Of a stretch of DNA of 64,000 bases, positions 21,603-34,194 are shown piece after piece. Both the position numbers and the translations under genes were made by a program. The stretch covers positions 496,001 through 560,000 of the forward strand of contig JANQAE010000001.1 of NCBI GenBank assembly GCA_024707225.1. Reading direction: 5' to 3'. Position 1 is the first letter of the stretch. The number at the start of each line of letters is the position of its first letter. The notes below the pieces were generated by a model, which did not search any database, was not told where the DNA came from, and was given only the letters and a program-made list of their open reading frames with translations. Source of the DNA: Dokdonella sp. (GTDB lineage Bacteria > Pseudomonadota > Gammaproteobacteria > Xanthomonadales > Rhodanobacteraceae).

Positions 21603-23765
21603 ATGCAGTCAGTGCTGGAAATCGTCAAGGAGCGTCTGTCCAACCGCCCTGACAGCGAACACGGGCAGGCGCTGGTCCGCGTCTCGATCGTCGCGCTGTG
21701 CATGATGTACCTGTTCGGCGTCGGTGCCGTGTCCGGCTACGGCGATCCGGCGCTCAAGGCGGTCATGCTGATCGGCGTGCTCGACGTGCTGGCGTCGATC
21801 CTGATCCTGGCCCACATCGTGTTCCGGCCGGCGCGCTCCAACGTGCGCCGCGTCATCGGCATGCTGGTCGACTACAGCGTCATCGGCGCCAACATGCACA
21901 TCATGGGCACGCAGCTCTCGCTGCTGTACGTGCTCAACATGTGGGTCACGATCGGCAACGGTCTGCGCTACGGCCCGTGGTTCCTGCTGATCTCGGTCGC
22001 GATGGGCGCGGTGTCGTTCCTCGCGGTGATCCTGACCACGCCGTTCTGGCAGGCCAACAACGTGCTCGCCTGGGGCCTCCTGATCGGCCTGATCGCGATC
22101 CCGGCCTACCTGACCTCGCTGCTGCGCGCGTTGACGCGGGCGACCGAGGAAGCGCGCCGCGCGAACGAGGCCAAGAGCAGCTTCCTGGCCAATATGAGCC
22201 ACGAGTTCCGTACGCCGCTCAACGGCATCGTCGGCATGTCGGACCTGCTGCTGACGACGCGACTGACCGGCGAGCAGCGCGAGTACGCCGATGTGCTGCA
22301 GGCCTCGGCTCGCTCGCTGCTGACCCTGGTCGAGGACGTGCTCGACATCTCGGCGATCGAGGCCGGCAAGCTCAAGTACAACGCGGCCGACTTCCAGATC
22401 GACGACGTGCTGCACAGCGTGCAGCTGATGATGCAGCCGCTGGCGGCCAACAAGGAGCTGCAGTTCGAGCTGGCCGTTGCCGACGACGTGCCCGCGGCCG
22501 TGCACGGCGATCCGGGTCATCTGCGTCAGGTGCTGATCAACCTGGTGTCCAATGCGGTCAAGTTCACCGACGACGGACGCGTCGACCTTCACGTCAGCCG
22601 CGTCCGCGAGCAGGGCGGTGCGGTCGTCGTGCGCTTCGAGGTGCGCGACACCGGCATCGGCATCGCCGAGGAGGCGCAGGCGCGGATCTTCCAGGCGTTC
22701 GAGCAGGCCGAGAGCGGCCACGCGCGCCGCTTCGGCGGCACCGGCCTGGGCACCACGATCGCCAAGGCGATGACCGAGCAGATGGGCGGCACGATCGGCT
22801 TCCGCAGCGAGGCCGGTCGCGGCTCGGTGTTCTGGGTCGAGATCCCGTTCCGCGTGCCGGTGCAGGCGGACCCGTCGGCGCCGATGCCGGCCTCGGCCGC
22901 CACCAACGTGATCTCGTTCGACGATCCGTTCGTGCGCCATCGCGCACGCGCGCGCTCGATGCGCCTGCTGATCGCCGACGACCAGCCGGCCAACGTGTCG
23001 GTGCTGCGCAAGCTGCTCGAGAAGGCCGGCCACCAGATCCACGCGGTCGACAACGGCGAGGCCGTGCTCGACGCGATCGAGACGACGGTCTACGACGCGG
23101 TCATCATCGATCTGCACATGCCCGGCGTCAGCGGCATCGACGTGATCCGCCAATCGCGCGTGATGCACGCCGGCCGCCAGCAGATTCCGTTTATCGTGCT
23201 CAGCGCCGACGTGACCGCGCGGACGATCGCCGAGACCGAGAGTGCCGGCGCTCATGTGTTTCTCGCCAAGCCGGTCGTCGTGTCGCGCCTGCTCGACGTG
23301 CTGGCCGAGATCGCATCCGGCGCGAAAGCCGACGAGGCGCCCCGGACGGTCGGTGCGGCACTGCCGACGAGCGACGAGACCGTCTCGCGCGAGGTCTTGA
23401 ACGACCTCGAGGAACTGCACCTCGGCACCGGATTCGTCGGCCTGTTCGTCGATGAGTGCATGCAGGATGCGCTCAAGTGCATCGGGCAGCTCGACGCACT
23501 GGCCGAGGAAGCGCAGTGGGACGAATACCGCGACGTCTGTCATGCGCTCAAGGGTGTCGCCGGCAACGTCGGCGCGATGCGTCTGGCGCAGGCGGCCTCC
23601 GACGCGATGCGCCTGGCCAACTGGCAGCTCGCGCGCGAGTGGAAGATGCGCAACCAGGGCGTCCGGCGCCAGCTCGAGCAGGCGCAGAACGCGTTCAAGA
23701 CGATCCTGCAGGAACGCGGGTCGGCCCCCCCGGCGCGCGCGACGCCCGACCCGGCATTTCCGTGA
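21603..23765 (+). CDS. rpfC: Hybrid sensor kinase RpfC (DSF receptor)
   Basis: 720 residues from the ATG at 21603; an ATG at 21582 would add seven residues. The shorter start places the DSEH of [12 protein letters not shown] at residues 17-20, as I recall for Xanthomonas RpfC, where this short N-terminal stretch binds DSF. Five or so membrane helices (about 24-175) follow. Then come the kinase domain with [10 protein letters not shown] (phospho-His about 200), ATPase motifs [11 protein letters not shown] and DTGIGI, a receiver with IIDLHMPG (Asp about 503), and an HPt domain with [10 protein letters not shown] (His about 647). Domain order matches RpfC exactly. It is convergent with rpfF. Confidence 0.92.
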   Translation: MQSVLEIVKERLSNRPDSEHGQALVRVSIVALCMMYLFGVGAVSGYGDPALKAVMLIGVLDVLASILILAHIVFRPARSNVRRVIGMLVDYSVIGANMHIMGTQLSLLYVLNMWVTIGNGLRYGPWFLLISVAMGAVSFLAVILTTPFWQANNVLAWGLLIGLIAIPAYLTSLLRALTRATEEARRANEAKSSFLANMSHEFRTPLNGIVGMSDLLLTTRLTGEQREYADVLQASARSLLTLVEDVLDISAIEAGKLKYNAADFQIDDVLHSVQLMMQPLAANKELQFELAVADDVPAAVHGDPGHLRQVLINLVSNAVKFTDDGRVDLHVSRVREQGGAVVVRFEVRDTGIGIAEEAQARIFQAFEQAESGHARRFGGTGLGTTIAKAMTEQMGGTIGFRSEAGRGSVFWVEIPFRVPVQADPSAPMPASAATNVISFDDPFVRHRARARSMRLLIADDQPANVSVLRKLLEKAGHQIHAVDNGEAVLDAIETTVYDAVIIDLHMPGVSGIDVIRQSRVMHAGRQQIPFIVLSADVTARTIAETESAGAHVFLAKPVVVSRLLDVLAEIASGAKADEAPRTVGAALPTSDETVSREVLNDLEELHLGTGFVGLFVDECMQDALKCIGQLDALAEEAQWDEYRDVCHALKGVAGNVGAMRLAQAASDAMRLANWQLAREWKMRNQGVRRQLEQAQNAFKTILQERGSAPPARATPDPAFP

Positions 23766-23766
23766 G

Positions 23767-23792
23767 CGGCTCCCGGCGCGGGCCGGGAGCCG
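23767..23792. terminator. Hairpin between convergent rpfC and rpfF
   Basis: A perfect 11-bp stem (23767-23777 with 23782-23792) with loop GCGG lies in the 42 bases between the two stops. There is no T-tract on either strand, so it may act as a bidirectional terminator or an mRNA 3' end stabiliser. Confidence 0.6.
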
Positions 23793-23807
23793 GCTCGTGC
23801 GCGTCGA

Positions 23808-24734
23808 TCAGACCGCCTGCAGCGCGGGGCGTGCCGGCTCGGCGCGCTCGGCGGCGGCATGCGGGCGGCGCTGCTGCACGCGCACCAGGCGCTCCATCGT
23901 CCGCAGCGACTTGTCGCCGAGTTGGATCGCGGTGTCGACCCAGATCTCGGTGACGCGCATCAGCTCGTCCAGCGTGACCGGATTGCAGGTCTGGCGGACG
24001 CGGTTCATCGCGACGCGCGCGTGCGGAATGCGCTGGTTGCGGCGGATCAGCTCGTTGACGGCCTGCACGCCTTCGCCCTTCGGCACCAGGACGTCGACGA
24101 CGCCCATCTGGTGCAGCTCGTCACTGGAATAGACGTTGCCGCTGAGGATCATCTCCTCGGCCAGCTTGGCGCTGATGCGCTGGCGCAGGAACGAATACGC
24201 GCCCATGCCCGGGAACAGGTCGAACAGCACTTCCGGGAAGCCCATGCCGACGCCGCTCTCGGCGACGATCGTCTGGCAGGCCAGCGCCAGCTCGAGTCCG
24301 CCGCCGAGTGCATCGCCCTGCACCAGTGCGATCGAATGGATCTTGTTGGTCGCGGCCGCCGCGTAGACGCCGTGCACGCCCTCCACGCACAGGCGCGCAT
24401 AGGCCAGCAGATGGTCGCGGTTGCGCTCGCGGATCAGGCGGCCGAACAGCTCCAGATCACCGCCGAGGTTGAATACGTCCGCGTCGGAGCCGAGCACCAG
24501 ATGCGCGAGCTTGCCGTCGACGTCGCCGCCGATCAGGGTCGAACGCTCCACGCTCTTGCGCAGGTACAGATGCAGTTCCTTGAGCAGTTGCACGGAGAAG
24601 CACGCCCGATAACCCATGTCGTGCTGGGGCTGATGCTTGTGCATGAAGAACCACGAGGTATTGGTGGTCTCGTCTTGCTGGGTGCGGAGCAGCTGATAGG
24701 CATCGGTATTGCGCGTCGTGTCGGTCGTATTCAT
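23808..24734 (-). CDS. rpfF: DSF synthase RpfF, crotonase family
   Basis: 308-residue enzyme that makes cis-2-unsaturated fatty acid signals from 3-hydroxyacyl-ACP by dehydration and thioester cleavage. The crotonase fold is clear, and the oxyanion segment is QGDALGGGLELALAC. Two Glu residues, 148 (GGGLELA) and 168 (GFPEVLFDLFPGMG), are 20 apart, the same spacing as the catalytic Glu141 and Glu161 of Xanthomonas RpfF. It is transcribed toward rpfC. Upstream are a FabZ-like gene and rpfB on the same strand, but a 215-base gap with promoter-like sequence suggests separate initiation. Confidence 0.92.
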   Translation of the reverse strand: MNTTDTTRNTDAYQLLRTQQDETTNTSWFFMHKHQPQHDMGYRACFSVQLLKELHLYLRKSVERSTLIGGDVDGKLAHLVLGSDADVFNLGGDLELFGRLIRERNRDHLLAYARLCVEGVHGVYAAAATNKIHSIALVQGDALGGGLELALACQTIVAESGVGMGFPEVLFDLFPGMGAYSFLRQRISAKLAEEMILSGNVYSSDELHQMGVVDVLVPKGEGVQAVNELIRRNQRIPHARVAMNRVRQTCNPVTLDELMRVTEIWVDTAIQLGDKSLRTMERLVRVQQRRPHAAAERAEPARPALQAV

Positions 24735-24949
24735 GGCTTTTTTACCTTCGGGGTAGAGCGCTTGTCGGATCGCGATTCAAGCGTGGGCAGGCGTTTGCGC
24801 TGGTTTGCACAAGCGATCGAAGGCAGTTTAGCCCGCTGTCAAGTCTTTGAATACTGACGGAGTACGCAAAATATACGCAAACAAATCAATCCATTAAGCG
24901 CGCTAAATGCGCTGGAAAGATCGTCACGCCGACGATCGGCGAGCCTGCG
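24735..24949 (-). promoter_or_regulatory. AT-rich upstream region of rpfF with tandem TACGCAAA repeats
   Basis: This 215-base gap is markedly more AT-rich than its surroundings. It holds two copies of TACGCAAA at 24863-24870 and 24874-24881, eleven bases apart from start to start, that is about one helical turn. On the minus strand TATATT (24875-24870) and TTGACA (24842-24837) resemble promoter hexamers, but no ideally spaced pair was found. It probably carries the rpfF promoter and an operator. Confidence 0.5.
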
Positions 24950-25384
24950 TCAGGCCGGCGGCAATATCGCCAGGACGGTGTCGATCCTCGCCACGCAGCG
25001 CGCATCGGCGTGGACGAGGACGTGAGCGAACTGGATGTTGCGCTTGCGCCGGACCGTCGCTTCGAGCTTCAGCACCGGGACCTCGCGCTCGACCGGCAGC
25101 AGGAACTCCGCATTCGCGCGCACGAGGCGCGGCCGGCCGCGCTGGCCGGTCGACCAGGCCCACAGCGCGGTCAGCTGTCCGGCCGCTTCGATGATCAGCG
25201 TGCCCGGAAAGATCGGGTCGTTCGGAAAATGCTGCCTGTAGACCCAGTGCGTGTCGCCGAGGTCGACGTCGCCTTCGATGTGGGCGCCATCCAGTCGTGT
25301 GATGCGCGAGATCTGGCGCATCTGGTCGATCGGCAGGAAGGTGGCGTCGATGTCGATCAGCGAGGTCGAGTCGGGTTCTGGCAT
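24950..25384 (-). CDS. FabZ-like 3-hydroxyacyl-ACP dehydratase (hotdog fold)
   Basis: 144 residues from the ATG at 25384; a start at 25432 would give 160. It is a single hotdog domain with the FabZ/FabA active-site signature HFPNDPIFPGTLIIEAAGQ, in which the His and the Glu 14 residues later are the catalytic pair. The preceding FLPIDQMRQISRI also resembles the FabZ N-terminus. It would dehydrate 3-hydroxyacyl-ACP to trans-2-enoyl-ACP. It lies between rpfB and rpfF on the same strand, so a role around DSF precursors is attractive but inferred. It is more divergent than a housekeeping FabZ. Confidence 0.8.
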   Translation of the reverse strand: MPEPDSTSLIDIDATFLPIDQMRQISRITRLDGAHIEGDVDLGDTHWVYRQHFPNDPIFPGTLIIEAAGQLTALWAWSTGQRGRPRLVRANAEFLLPVEREVPVLKLEATVRRKRNIQFAHVLVHADARCVARIDTVLAILPPA

Positions 25385-25490
25385 GACGAAGCGGGCACGG
25401 ACCGGGTCGGTCTGGACGGTACGCCCGACCAACGCCGGGCCGATGCGTCGGGCGACGCATCTGGGCCGCGAAGGGTAGCAGAAGCCGCGT

Positions 25491-27176
25491 TCAGGATGCC
25501 GCGCTGTCGCGCAGTTCTCGACGCAGAATCTTGCCGACGTTGGTCTTGGGCAGGCTCGTGCGGAACTCGATGCTGCGCGGCCGCTTATAGCCGGTCAGAT
25601 TGGCGTGACAGAACTCGCGCAGCTGCGCCTCGGTCAGCGACGGATCCTTCTTGACGACGACCAGCTTGACCGCCTCGCCGGATTTCTCGTCGGGAATGCC
25701 TACGGCGGCGACCTCGAGCACGCCCGGGTGCTGCGCGACGACGTCCTCGACCTCGTTCGGATACACGTTGAAGCCCGAAACGAGAATCATGTCCTTCTTG
25801 CGATCGACGATGTAGAAGAAACCGTTCTCGTCCATGCGCGCGATGTCGCCGGTGCGCAGCCAGCCGTCGGCCGCGAGCACCTTGTCGGTCTCGTCGGGCC
25901 GGTTCCAGTAGCCCTTCATCACCTGCGGTCCGCGGATGCACAGCTCGCCGGTCTCGCCGACCGGCAGATGGTGTCCGTCGTCGTCCTGGATCGAGGCGTC
26001 GGTCGACGGAACCGGCAGGCCGATCGATCCGTTGTAGTCCTTGAGGTCGATCGGATTCATGCAGGCGGCGGGCGAGGTCTCGGTCAGGCCGTAGGCCTCG
26101 ACCAGGGTCACGCCGGTGACCTGTTTCCAGCGCTCGGCGACCGCCTTCTGCACGGCCATGCCGCCGCCGAGCGTCATGCGCAGGTTCGAGAAATCGACCT
26201 GATCGAAGCCGGGCGTGTTGAGCAGGCCGTTGAACAGCGTGTTGACACCGGTGAACGCGGTGAAGCGCAGGTTGCGGATCTCCTTCACGAAGCCCGGCAT
26301 GTCGCGCGGATTGGTGATGAGATGGTTCAGACCGCCCATCTTGACGAAGACCAGGTAGTTCGCGGTCAGTGCGAAGATGTGATACAGCGGCAGCGCGGTG
26401 ATGATGATCTCCTCGCCCTCGCGCAGGCGGGTGCTGATCCAGCTGTAGGCCTGCAGCATGTTGGCGATGATGTTGCGATGGGTCAGCATCGCGCCCTTGG
26501 CGACGCCGGTGGTGCCGCCGGTGTACTGCAGGAACGCGATGTGATCCGATTCGATCCGGACCGGTCCGAGCGTGCTCGCTGCGCCGCGGCGCAGCGCGTC
26601 CTTGAAGCGGATCGCGCCGGGAAGATCGTAGGGCGGCACCAGCTTCTTGACGTACTTGACCACCAGATTGGTCAGGATCGACTTCGGGAACGCGAGCATG
26701 TCGCCCAGCGCGGTCGTGATGACCTGGCGGCAGGCCGGCGTGGCGCGGATGACGTCGGCCACGGTATGCGCGAAGTTGTCGAGCACGAGGATCGCGCTCG
26801 CGCCCGAATCGCTCAGCTGATGCTTGAGTTCGCGCGGCGTATACAGCGGATTGACGTTGACGACGGTCAGGCCGGCGCGCAGCACGCCGAATATCGCCAC
26901 GGCGTACTGCAGCGTGTTGGGCATCATGATCGCGACGCGATCGCCCTGAGCGAGCTTGAGATCGTTGCGCAGATACGCGGCGAAGTCGGCGCTCAGACGG
27001 TCCAGTTCGCCGTAGGTCAGATCGCTGCCCATGCTGCGGAACGCGGGGTTGTCGGCATAGCGCCGGCAGCTGTCCTCGAGCAGTTGGCTGACCGAGCTGT
27101 ACTGGTCGGGGTCGATCTCGGCCGGTACGCCTTCGGGGTAATGGGCCAGCCAGGGCTTCTCGGGAGCGTTGACCAT
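25491..27176 (-). CDS. rpfB: Long-chain fatty acyl-CoA ligase RpfB (FadD type)
   Basis: 561-residue AMP-forming ligase that activates fatty acids to acyl-CoA. In the rpf system it is linked to DSF turnover and precursor supply. It shows the AMP-binding P-loop [19 protein letters not shown], the [11 protein letters not shown] motif (A5), [20 protein letters not shown] (A7/A8) and the C-terminal catalytic Lys region [14 protein letters not shown]. The ATG at 27176 (MVNAPEKPW) is preferred over an upstream TTG at 27194. It is the first of three same-strand genes leading to rpfF and is divergent from a lipoprotein gene. Confidence 0.9.
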   Translation of the reverse strand: MVNAPEKPWLAHYPEGVPAEIDPDQYSSVSQLLEDSCRRYADNPAFRSMGSDLTYGELDRLSADFAAYLRNDLKLAQGDRVAIMMPNTLQYAVAIFGVLRAGLTVVNVNPLYTPRELKHQLSDSGASAILVLDNFAHTVADVIRATPACRQVITTALGDMLAFPKSILTNLVVKYVKKLVPPYDLPGAIRFKDALRRGAASTLGPVRIESDHIAFLQYTGGTTGVAKGAMLTHRNIIANMLQAYSWISTRLREGEEIIITALPLYHIFALTANYLVFVKMGGLNHLITNPRDMPGFVKEIRNLRFTAFTGVNTLFNGLLNTPGFDQVDFSNLRMTLGGGMAVQKAVAERWKQVTGVTLVEAYGLTETSPAACMNPIDLKDYNGSIGLPVPSTDASIQDDDGHHLPVGETGELCIRGPQVMKGYWNRPDETDKVLAADGWLRTGDIARMDENGFFYIVDRKKDMILVSGFNVYPNEVEDVVAQHPGVLEVAAVGIPDEKSGEAVKLVVVKKDPSLTEAQLREFCHANLTGYKRPRSIEFRTSLPKTNVGKILRRELRDSAAS

Positions 27177-27396
27177 CGATGAAGAGACCTTCAAGTGCGC
27201 GGGAGGGGACGGCGGCGCCGGCGTGGTCGTTCCGGTTCGGAGACCTCACCATACGCGATCGGATCGTCGCGCACGATTCCAGCATAGAGGTCGAATGCGC
27301 GGCAAGCCGCAGCGCAGCGACGCTGGCCCGATCGGCGAAGATCGCTTACCTTGATCGGCCTTTGCGGCCGAGGTCGACGACGATGCGGGATCGCGG

Positions 27397-27834
27397 GTGG
27401 AGCAGGGGGCGCTCTGCGGATGCGTCGCGGTGCTGCTGTTCGCGCTCGCGGCCTGTTCGCGTGGCGATGACGAGACGCGGCTGCGCGAGGCGCTCGGGCG
27501 CATGGAGGCGGCGGTCGAGGAGCGCCGTCCCGGCGACTTCGTCGACTTCGTCTCCGAGGACTTCACCGGCGCCGAGGGCACGCTCGACCGCACCGGTCTG
27601 CACAACCTGTTGCGCGCGCAGGTCCTGCGGCATGCGCAGATCGACGTCGTGCTGGCGGTGCCGGACGTCCAGATCCAGGGCGATCGCGCGACGGTCGCGG
27701 TCACCGCGACCTTGAGTGGCGGTGCCGGCGGCTGGCTGCCCGATCGCGGCGCGGTCTACGCAATCACCAGCGGCTGGCGCCGCGAGGACGGTCGGTGGCG
27801 CTGCGTCAACGCGCAGTGGCGGCAGGTGCTGTAG
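27397..27834 (+). CDS. Predicted lipoprotein, NTF2-like fold
   Basis: 145 residues from a GTG at 27397. The signal peptide ends in a lipobox (LFALAAC, Cys at about residue 20), so the mature protein should be lipid-anchored. The rest (LREALGRMEAAVEERRPGDF and later GWRREDGRWRCVNAQWRQVL) has the length and the terminal W-rich strand of NTF2/SnoaL-like proteins that often carry an unknown ligand. It is divergent from rpfB and convergent with acnA. The function is unknown. Confidence 0.68.
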   Translation: MEQGALCGCVAVLLFALAACSRGDDETRLREALGRMEAAVEERRPGDFVDFVSEDFTGAEGTLDRTGLHNLLRAQVLRHAQIDVVLAVPDVQIQGDRATVAVTATLSGGAGGWLPDRGAVYAITSGWRREDGRWRCVNAQWRQVL

Positions 27835-27835
27835 C

Positions 27836-27873
27836 GCGCCGGCCGGCCCGCGCGGCTGCGGCCCGGCCGGCGC
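27836..27873. terminator. Hairpin between convergent lipoprotein gene and acnA
   Basis: An 11-bp perfect stem (27836-27846 with 27863-27873, GCGCCGGCCGG) with a 16-base loop lies directly after the lipoprotein stop. No T-tract is present. It is a possible bidirectional terminator. Confidence 0.5.
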
Positions 27874-27883
27874 ATGAGCCCGC

Positions 27884-30640
<2,757 letters not shown>

Positions 30641-30783
30641 TGGACGTTCCTTTGGCTGGGGCGGGCGGTCGGATGCCCGCTGCTGCGCGCCAGGCGCCGG
30701 CGCAAGCGGACGATTATCCGCCGTGCGGCTCGGGCGTGCGATGAACCGTCGCGTCGCGCGGGTCGGAGAACCGAGAGCCAGGC

Positions 30784-30834
30784 AGTATGCGGACTTGAGT
30801 ATGAATTATAAAGTACGTATAATCGATGCATACT
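30784..30834 (+). promoter_or_regulatory. vapBC promoter framed by an inverted repeat (probable operator)
   Basis: TTGAGT at 30795-30800 and a perfect TATAAT at 30818-30823 are separated by 17 bases. The inverted repeat AGTATGC (30784-30790) and GCATACT (30828-30834) brackets them, with another AGTATG at 30798-30803. This fits autorepression by the VapB antitoxin bound with VapC. The region is far more AT-rich than its surroundings. Confidence 0.7.
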
Positions 30835-30866
30835 TCGAGCCGTTACCTGTCTGCGAGGAGCTGGCG

Positions 30867-31112
30867 ATGGAAGCGACCGTGGCCGAGCGCGGCCAGATCA
30901 CCCTGCCCAAGGCCGTTCGCGACGCCCTCGGCCTGACCAAGGGCACCACGCTCAAGGTCGAACTCGACGGCAGCCGCATCATCCTGCGCAAGAGCGTCGA
31001 CGACGCGATCTCGCGCGCGCGCGGCCGCTTCAAGCTCGACGGCTACGCCTCGCCCGACGACGCACTGCGGGCGCTGCGCGACCATGCGCCGGGCGATCCT
31101 GTCGAATCGTGA
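30867..31112 (+). CDS. vapB: Antitoxin of a VapBC module (AbrB/MazE-type swapped-hairpin)
   Basis: 81 residues. The N-terminal half is an AbrB-like DNA-binding hairpin (EATVAERGQITLPKAVRDAL, then GLTKGTTLKVELDGSRIILR). The C-terminal half is acidic/helical and expected to wrap the toxin. The ATG at 30867 is preceded by GAGGAG at 30855-30860 with good spacing; the frame is open further upstream but through promoter sequence. The stop lies 10 bases before the toxin start, as expected for a toxin-antitoxin operon. It would neutralise VapC and repress its own promoter. Confidence 0.85.
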   Translation: MEATVAERGQITLPKAVRDALGLTKGTTLKVELDGSRIILRKSVDDAISRARGRFKLDGYASPDDALRALRDHAPGDPVES

Positions 31113-31122
31113 TGACGGCACG

Positions 31123-31521
31123 ATGATTGCGATCGACTCCTCGGTGCTGGTCGACCTGCTCGCCGACGGCCCGCAGGCCGACGCCGCCGAAGCCTGCCTG
31201 CGCCAGTGCCTGAGCGCCGGGCCGGTCGTGGTCTGCGACATCGTGCTGGCCGAGGTCTGCAGCGCGCTGCGCGACGGGGCCGAGGCGCTGGCCGTGCTCG
31301 AGGACATGAGCATCCGCTACCAGCCGCTCGAGGCCAAGTCGGCGCTGCGCGCCGGCGAGATGCAGCGACGCTATCGCCAGCGCGGCGGCGGCGTCCGCGC
31401 GATGCCCGATTTCCTGATCGGCGCCCATGCGCTACTGCAGTGCAACGGCCTGATCACGCGCGACCACGCGTTCTACCGCGACTATTTCAAAGGGCTCAAG
31501 CTGATCGTGCCGTCGGTCTGA
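31123..31521 (+). CDS. vapC: Toxin of a VapBC module (PIN-domain ribonuclease)
   Basis: 132-residue PIN domain, a Mg-dependent RNase that typically cuts tRNA or rRNA. Acidic active-site residues are visible: Asp in MIAIDSSVLVDLLAD, Glu in DIVLAEVCSALRD, Asp in RAMPDFLIGAHAL and Asp in LITRDHAFYRDYF. The ATG at 31123 gives the standard N-terminus; an upstream ATG at 31084 would overlap the antitoxin and add non-PIN sequence. All four acidic positions are kept, so the toxin should be active. The module sits between acnA and acnB. Confidence 0.87.
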   Translation: MIAIDSSVLVDLLADGPQADAAEACLRQCLSAGPVVVCDIVLAEVCSALRDGAEALAVLEDMSIRYQPLEAKSALRAGEMQRRYRQRGGGVRAMPDFLIGAHALLQCNGLITRDHAFYRDYFKGLKLIVPSV

Positions 31522-31569
31522 GCCGTACCCGCTTTCCCTTCCCATTCCACCGCCCGATTCGGAGCCCCC

Positions 31570-34163
31570 ATGCTGGACGCCTATCGCCAACACCTCGCCG
31601 AGCGCGCCGCCCTCGGCATTCCGCCGCTGCCGCTGTCCGCCCGCCAGACCGCCGACGTGATCGAACTGCTCAAGGCGCCTCCAGCCGGCGAGGAAACGTT
31701 TCTGGTGGATCTGCTGACGTACCGCGTGCCGGCCGGCGTCGACGACGCGGCCAAGGTCAAGGCCTCCTACCTCGCCGCGGTCGCATTCGGCAGCGAGCAC
31801 TGCGCGGCGATCTCCCCGCGCGCGCGCGACAGAGCTGCTCGGCACGATGCTCGGCGGCTACAACATCCATCCGCTGATCGAGCTGCTCGACGACGCGCAG
31901 GTCGGCGCGATCGCCGCCGAGGCGCTCAAGAAGACGCTGCTGATGTTCGACGCGTTCCACGACGTCAAGGACAAGGCCGACAAGGGCAACGCGAACGCGC
32001 AGGCGGTGCTGCGCAGCTGGGCCGAGGCGGAATGGTTCACGAGCCGCCCGGCCGTGCCCGAGCGCCTGACGATCACCGTGTTCAAGGTGCCCGGCGAGAC
32101 CAATACCGACGATCTGTCGCCGGCGCCGGACGCGACGACGCGTCCGGACATTCCGCTGCACGCGCTGGCGATGCTCAAGAACCGGCGCGAAGGCGCGCCG
32201 TTCCAGCCGGAGGAGGACGGCAAGCGCGGTCCGATCCAGCGCATCCTCGATCTCAAGCACAACGGGCACCTGGTCGCCTACGTCGGCGACGTCGTCGGTA
32301 CCGGCTCGAGCCGCAAGTCGGCGACCAACTCGGTGCTGTGGTGGACCGGGGAGGACATTCCGTTCATCCCGAACAAGCGCTACGGCGGCGTCTGCCTCGG
32401 CAGCAAGATCGCGCCGATCTTCTACAACACGATGGAGGACGCCGGCGCGCTGCCGATCGAGCTCGACGTGTCGAAGATGGACATGGGCGACGTGATCGAG
32501 CTGCGCCCGTACGAGGGCAAGGCGCTCAAGGACGGCGAGGTGATCGCCGAGTTCCAGGTCAAGTCCGACGTGCTGTTCGACGAGGTGCGCGCCGGCGGCC
32601 GCATCCCGCTGATCATCGGCCGCGGCCTGACCGCCAAGGCGCGCGACGCGCTCGGGCTGCCGCCTTCGACGCTGTTCCGTCTGCCGCAGAATCCGGCCGA
32701 CACCGGCAAGGGCTACACGCTCGCGCAGAAGATGGTCGGCCGCGCCTGCGGTCTGCCGGAAGGCGAGGGCGTGCGGCCCGGCACCTACTGCGAGCCGAAG
32801 ATGACCTCGGTCGGTTCGCAGGACACGACCGGTCCGATGACGCGCGACGAGCTCAAGGACCTGGCCTGCCTAGGCTTCTCGGCCGATCTGGTCATGCAGT
32901 CGTTCTGCCACACGGCGGCCTATCCGAAGCCGGTCGACGTCAAGACCCATCACGAGCTGCCGGCGTTCATCTCCACGCGCGGCGGCATCTCGCTGCGTCC
33001 CGGCGACGGCGTGATTCATTCCTGGCTCAACCGCATGCTGCTGCCCGACACCGTCGGCACCGGCGGCGACAGCCATACGCGCTTCCCGATCGGCATCTCG
33101 TTTCCGGCCGGATCGGGACTCGTCGCGTTCGCGGCGGCCACCGGCGTGATGCCGCTGGACATGCCCGAATCGGTGCTGGTGCGCTTCAAGGGCGAACTGC
33201 AGCCGGGCGTCACGCTGCGCGACCTCGTCAATGCGATTCCGCTCTATGCGATCAAGCAGAGGCTGCTGACGGTGGCCAAGCAGGGCAAGCAGAACATCTT
33301 CTCGGGCCGCATCCTCGAGATCGAGGGCCTGCCGAACCTCAAGGTCGAGCAGGCGTTCGAGCTGTCGGACGCCTCGGCCGAGCGCTCGGCGGCCGGCTGC
33401 ACGGTGCGCCTGGCCAAGGAGCCGATCATCGAGTACCTCACCAGCAACATCACGCTGCTCAAGGTCATGATCGCGCAGGGCTACCAGGATGCGCGTTCGC
33501 TGGCTCGCCGCATCCGCAAGATGGAGGCCTGGCTGGCCGATCCGCAGCTGCTCGAACCCGACGCCGACGCCGAGTACGCGGCCGTCATCGAGATCGACCT
33601 GGCCGACGTGCACGAGCCGATCGTCGCCTGCCCGAACGATCCGGACGACGTCAAGACGCTGTCGGACGTCGCCGGCGCGACGATCGACGAGGTGTTCATC
33701 GGCTCGTGCATGACCAATATCGGCCACTTCCGCGCGGCTTCGAAGCTGCTCGAGGGCAAGCGCGACATTCCGACCCGGCTGTGGGTCGCGCCGCCGACCA
33801 AGATGGACCAGCAGCAGCTGACCGAGGAGGGCCATTACGGCGTGCTCGGCACCGCCGGCGCGCGGATGGAGATGCCGGGCTGCTCGCTGTGCATGGGCAA
33901 CCAGGCCCAGGTCCGCGAGGGCGCGACCGTGTTCTCGACCAGCACGCGCAACTTCCCGAACCGGCTCGGCCGCAATACCAACGTCTATCTCGGCTCGGCC
34001 GAGCTGGCCGCGATCTGCTCGCGCCTGGGCCGCATCCCGACGCGAGGAGGAGTACATGGCCGACATCGGCGTCATCAACGCCAACGGCGATCGCATCTAC
34101 CGCTACATGAACTTCGACCAGATCGCCGAGTTCAAGCAGGCCGCGGACGCGGTCGCCGCGTGA
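31570..34163 (+). CDS. acnB: Aconitate hydratase B, interrupted by two one-base insertions
   Basis: AcnB is the main TCA-cycle aconitase/2-methylisocitrate dehydratase of many proteobacteria. It has an N-terminal HEAT-like domain, [15 protein letters not shown]-type swivel domain (here [20 protein letters not shown]) and cluster Cys motifs [13 protein letters not shown] and [12 protein letters not shown]. The frame breaks twice. Near 31814-31817 a CCCC run where CCC restores [13 protein letters not shown], and near 34046-34047 an extra G (GAGGAGGAG) where removal restores [20 protein letters not shown]. The joined protein is 863 residues, close to the normal 865. Two insertions in one gene point to sequence error. 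Confidence 0.92.
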
Positions 34164-34194
34164 CGGCCGTGGGCACGCGCGAGCCGGAGCGCCG

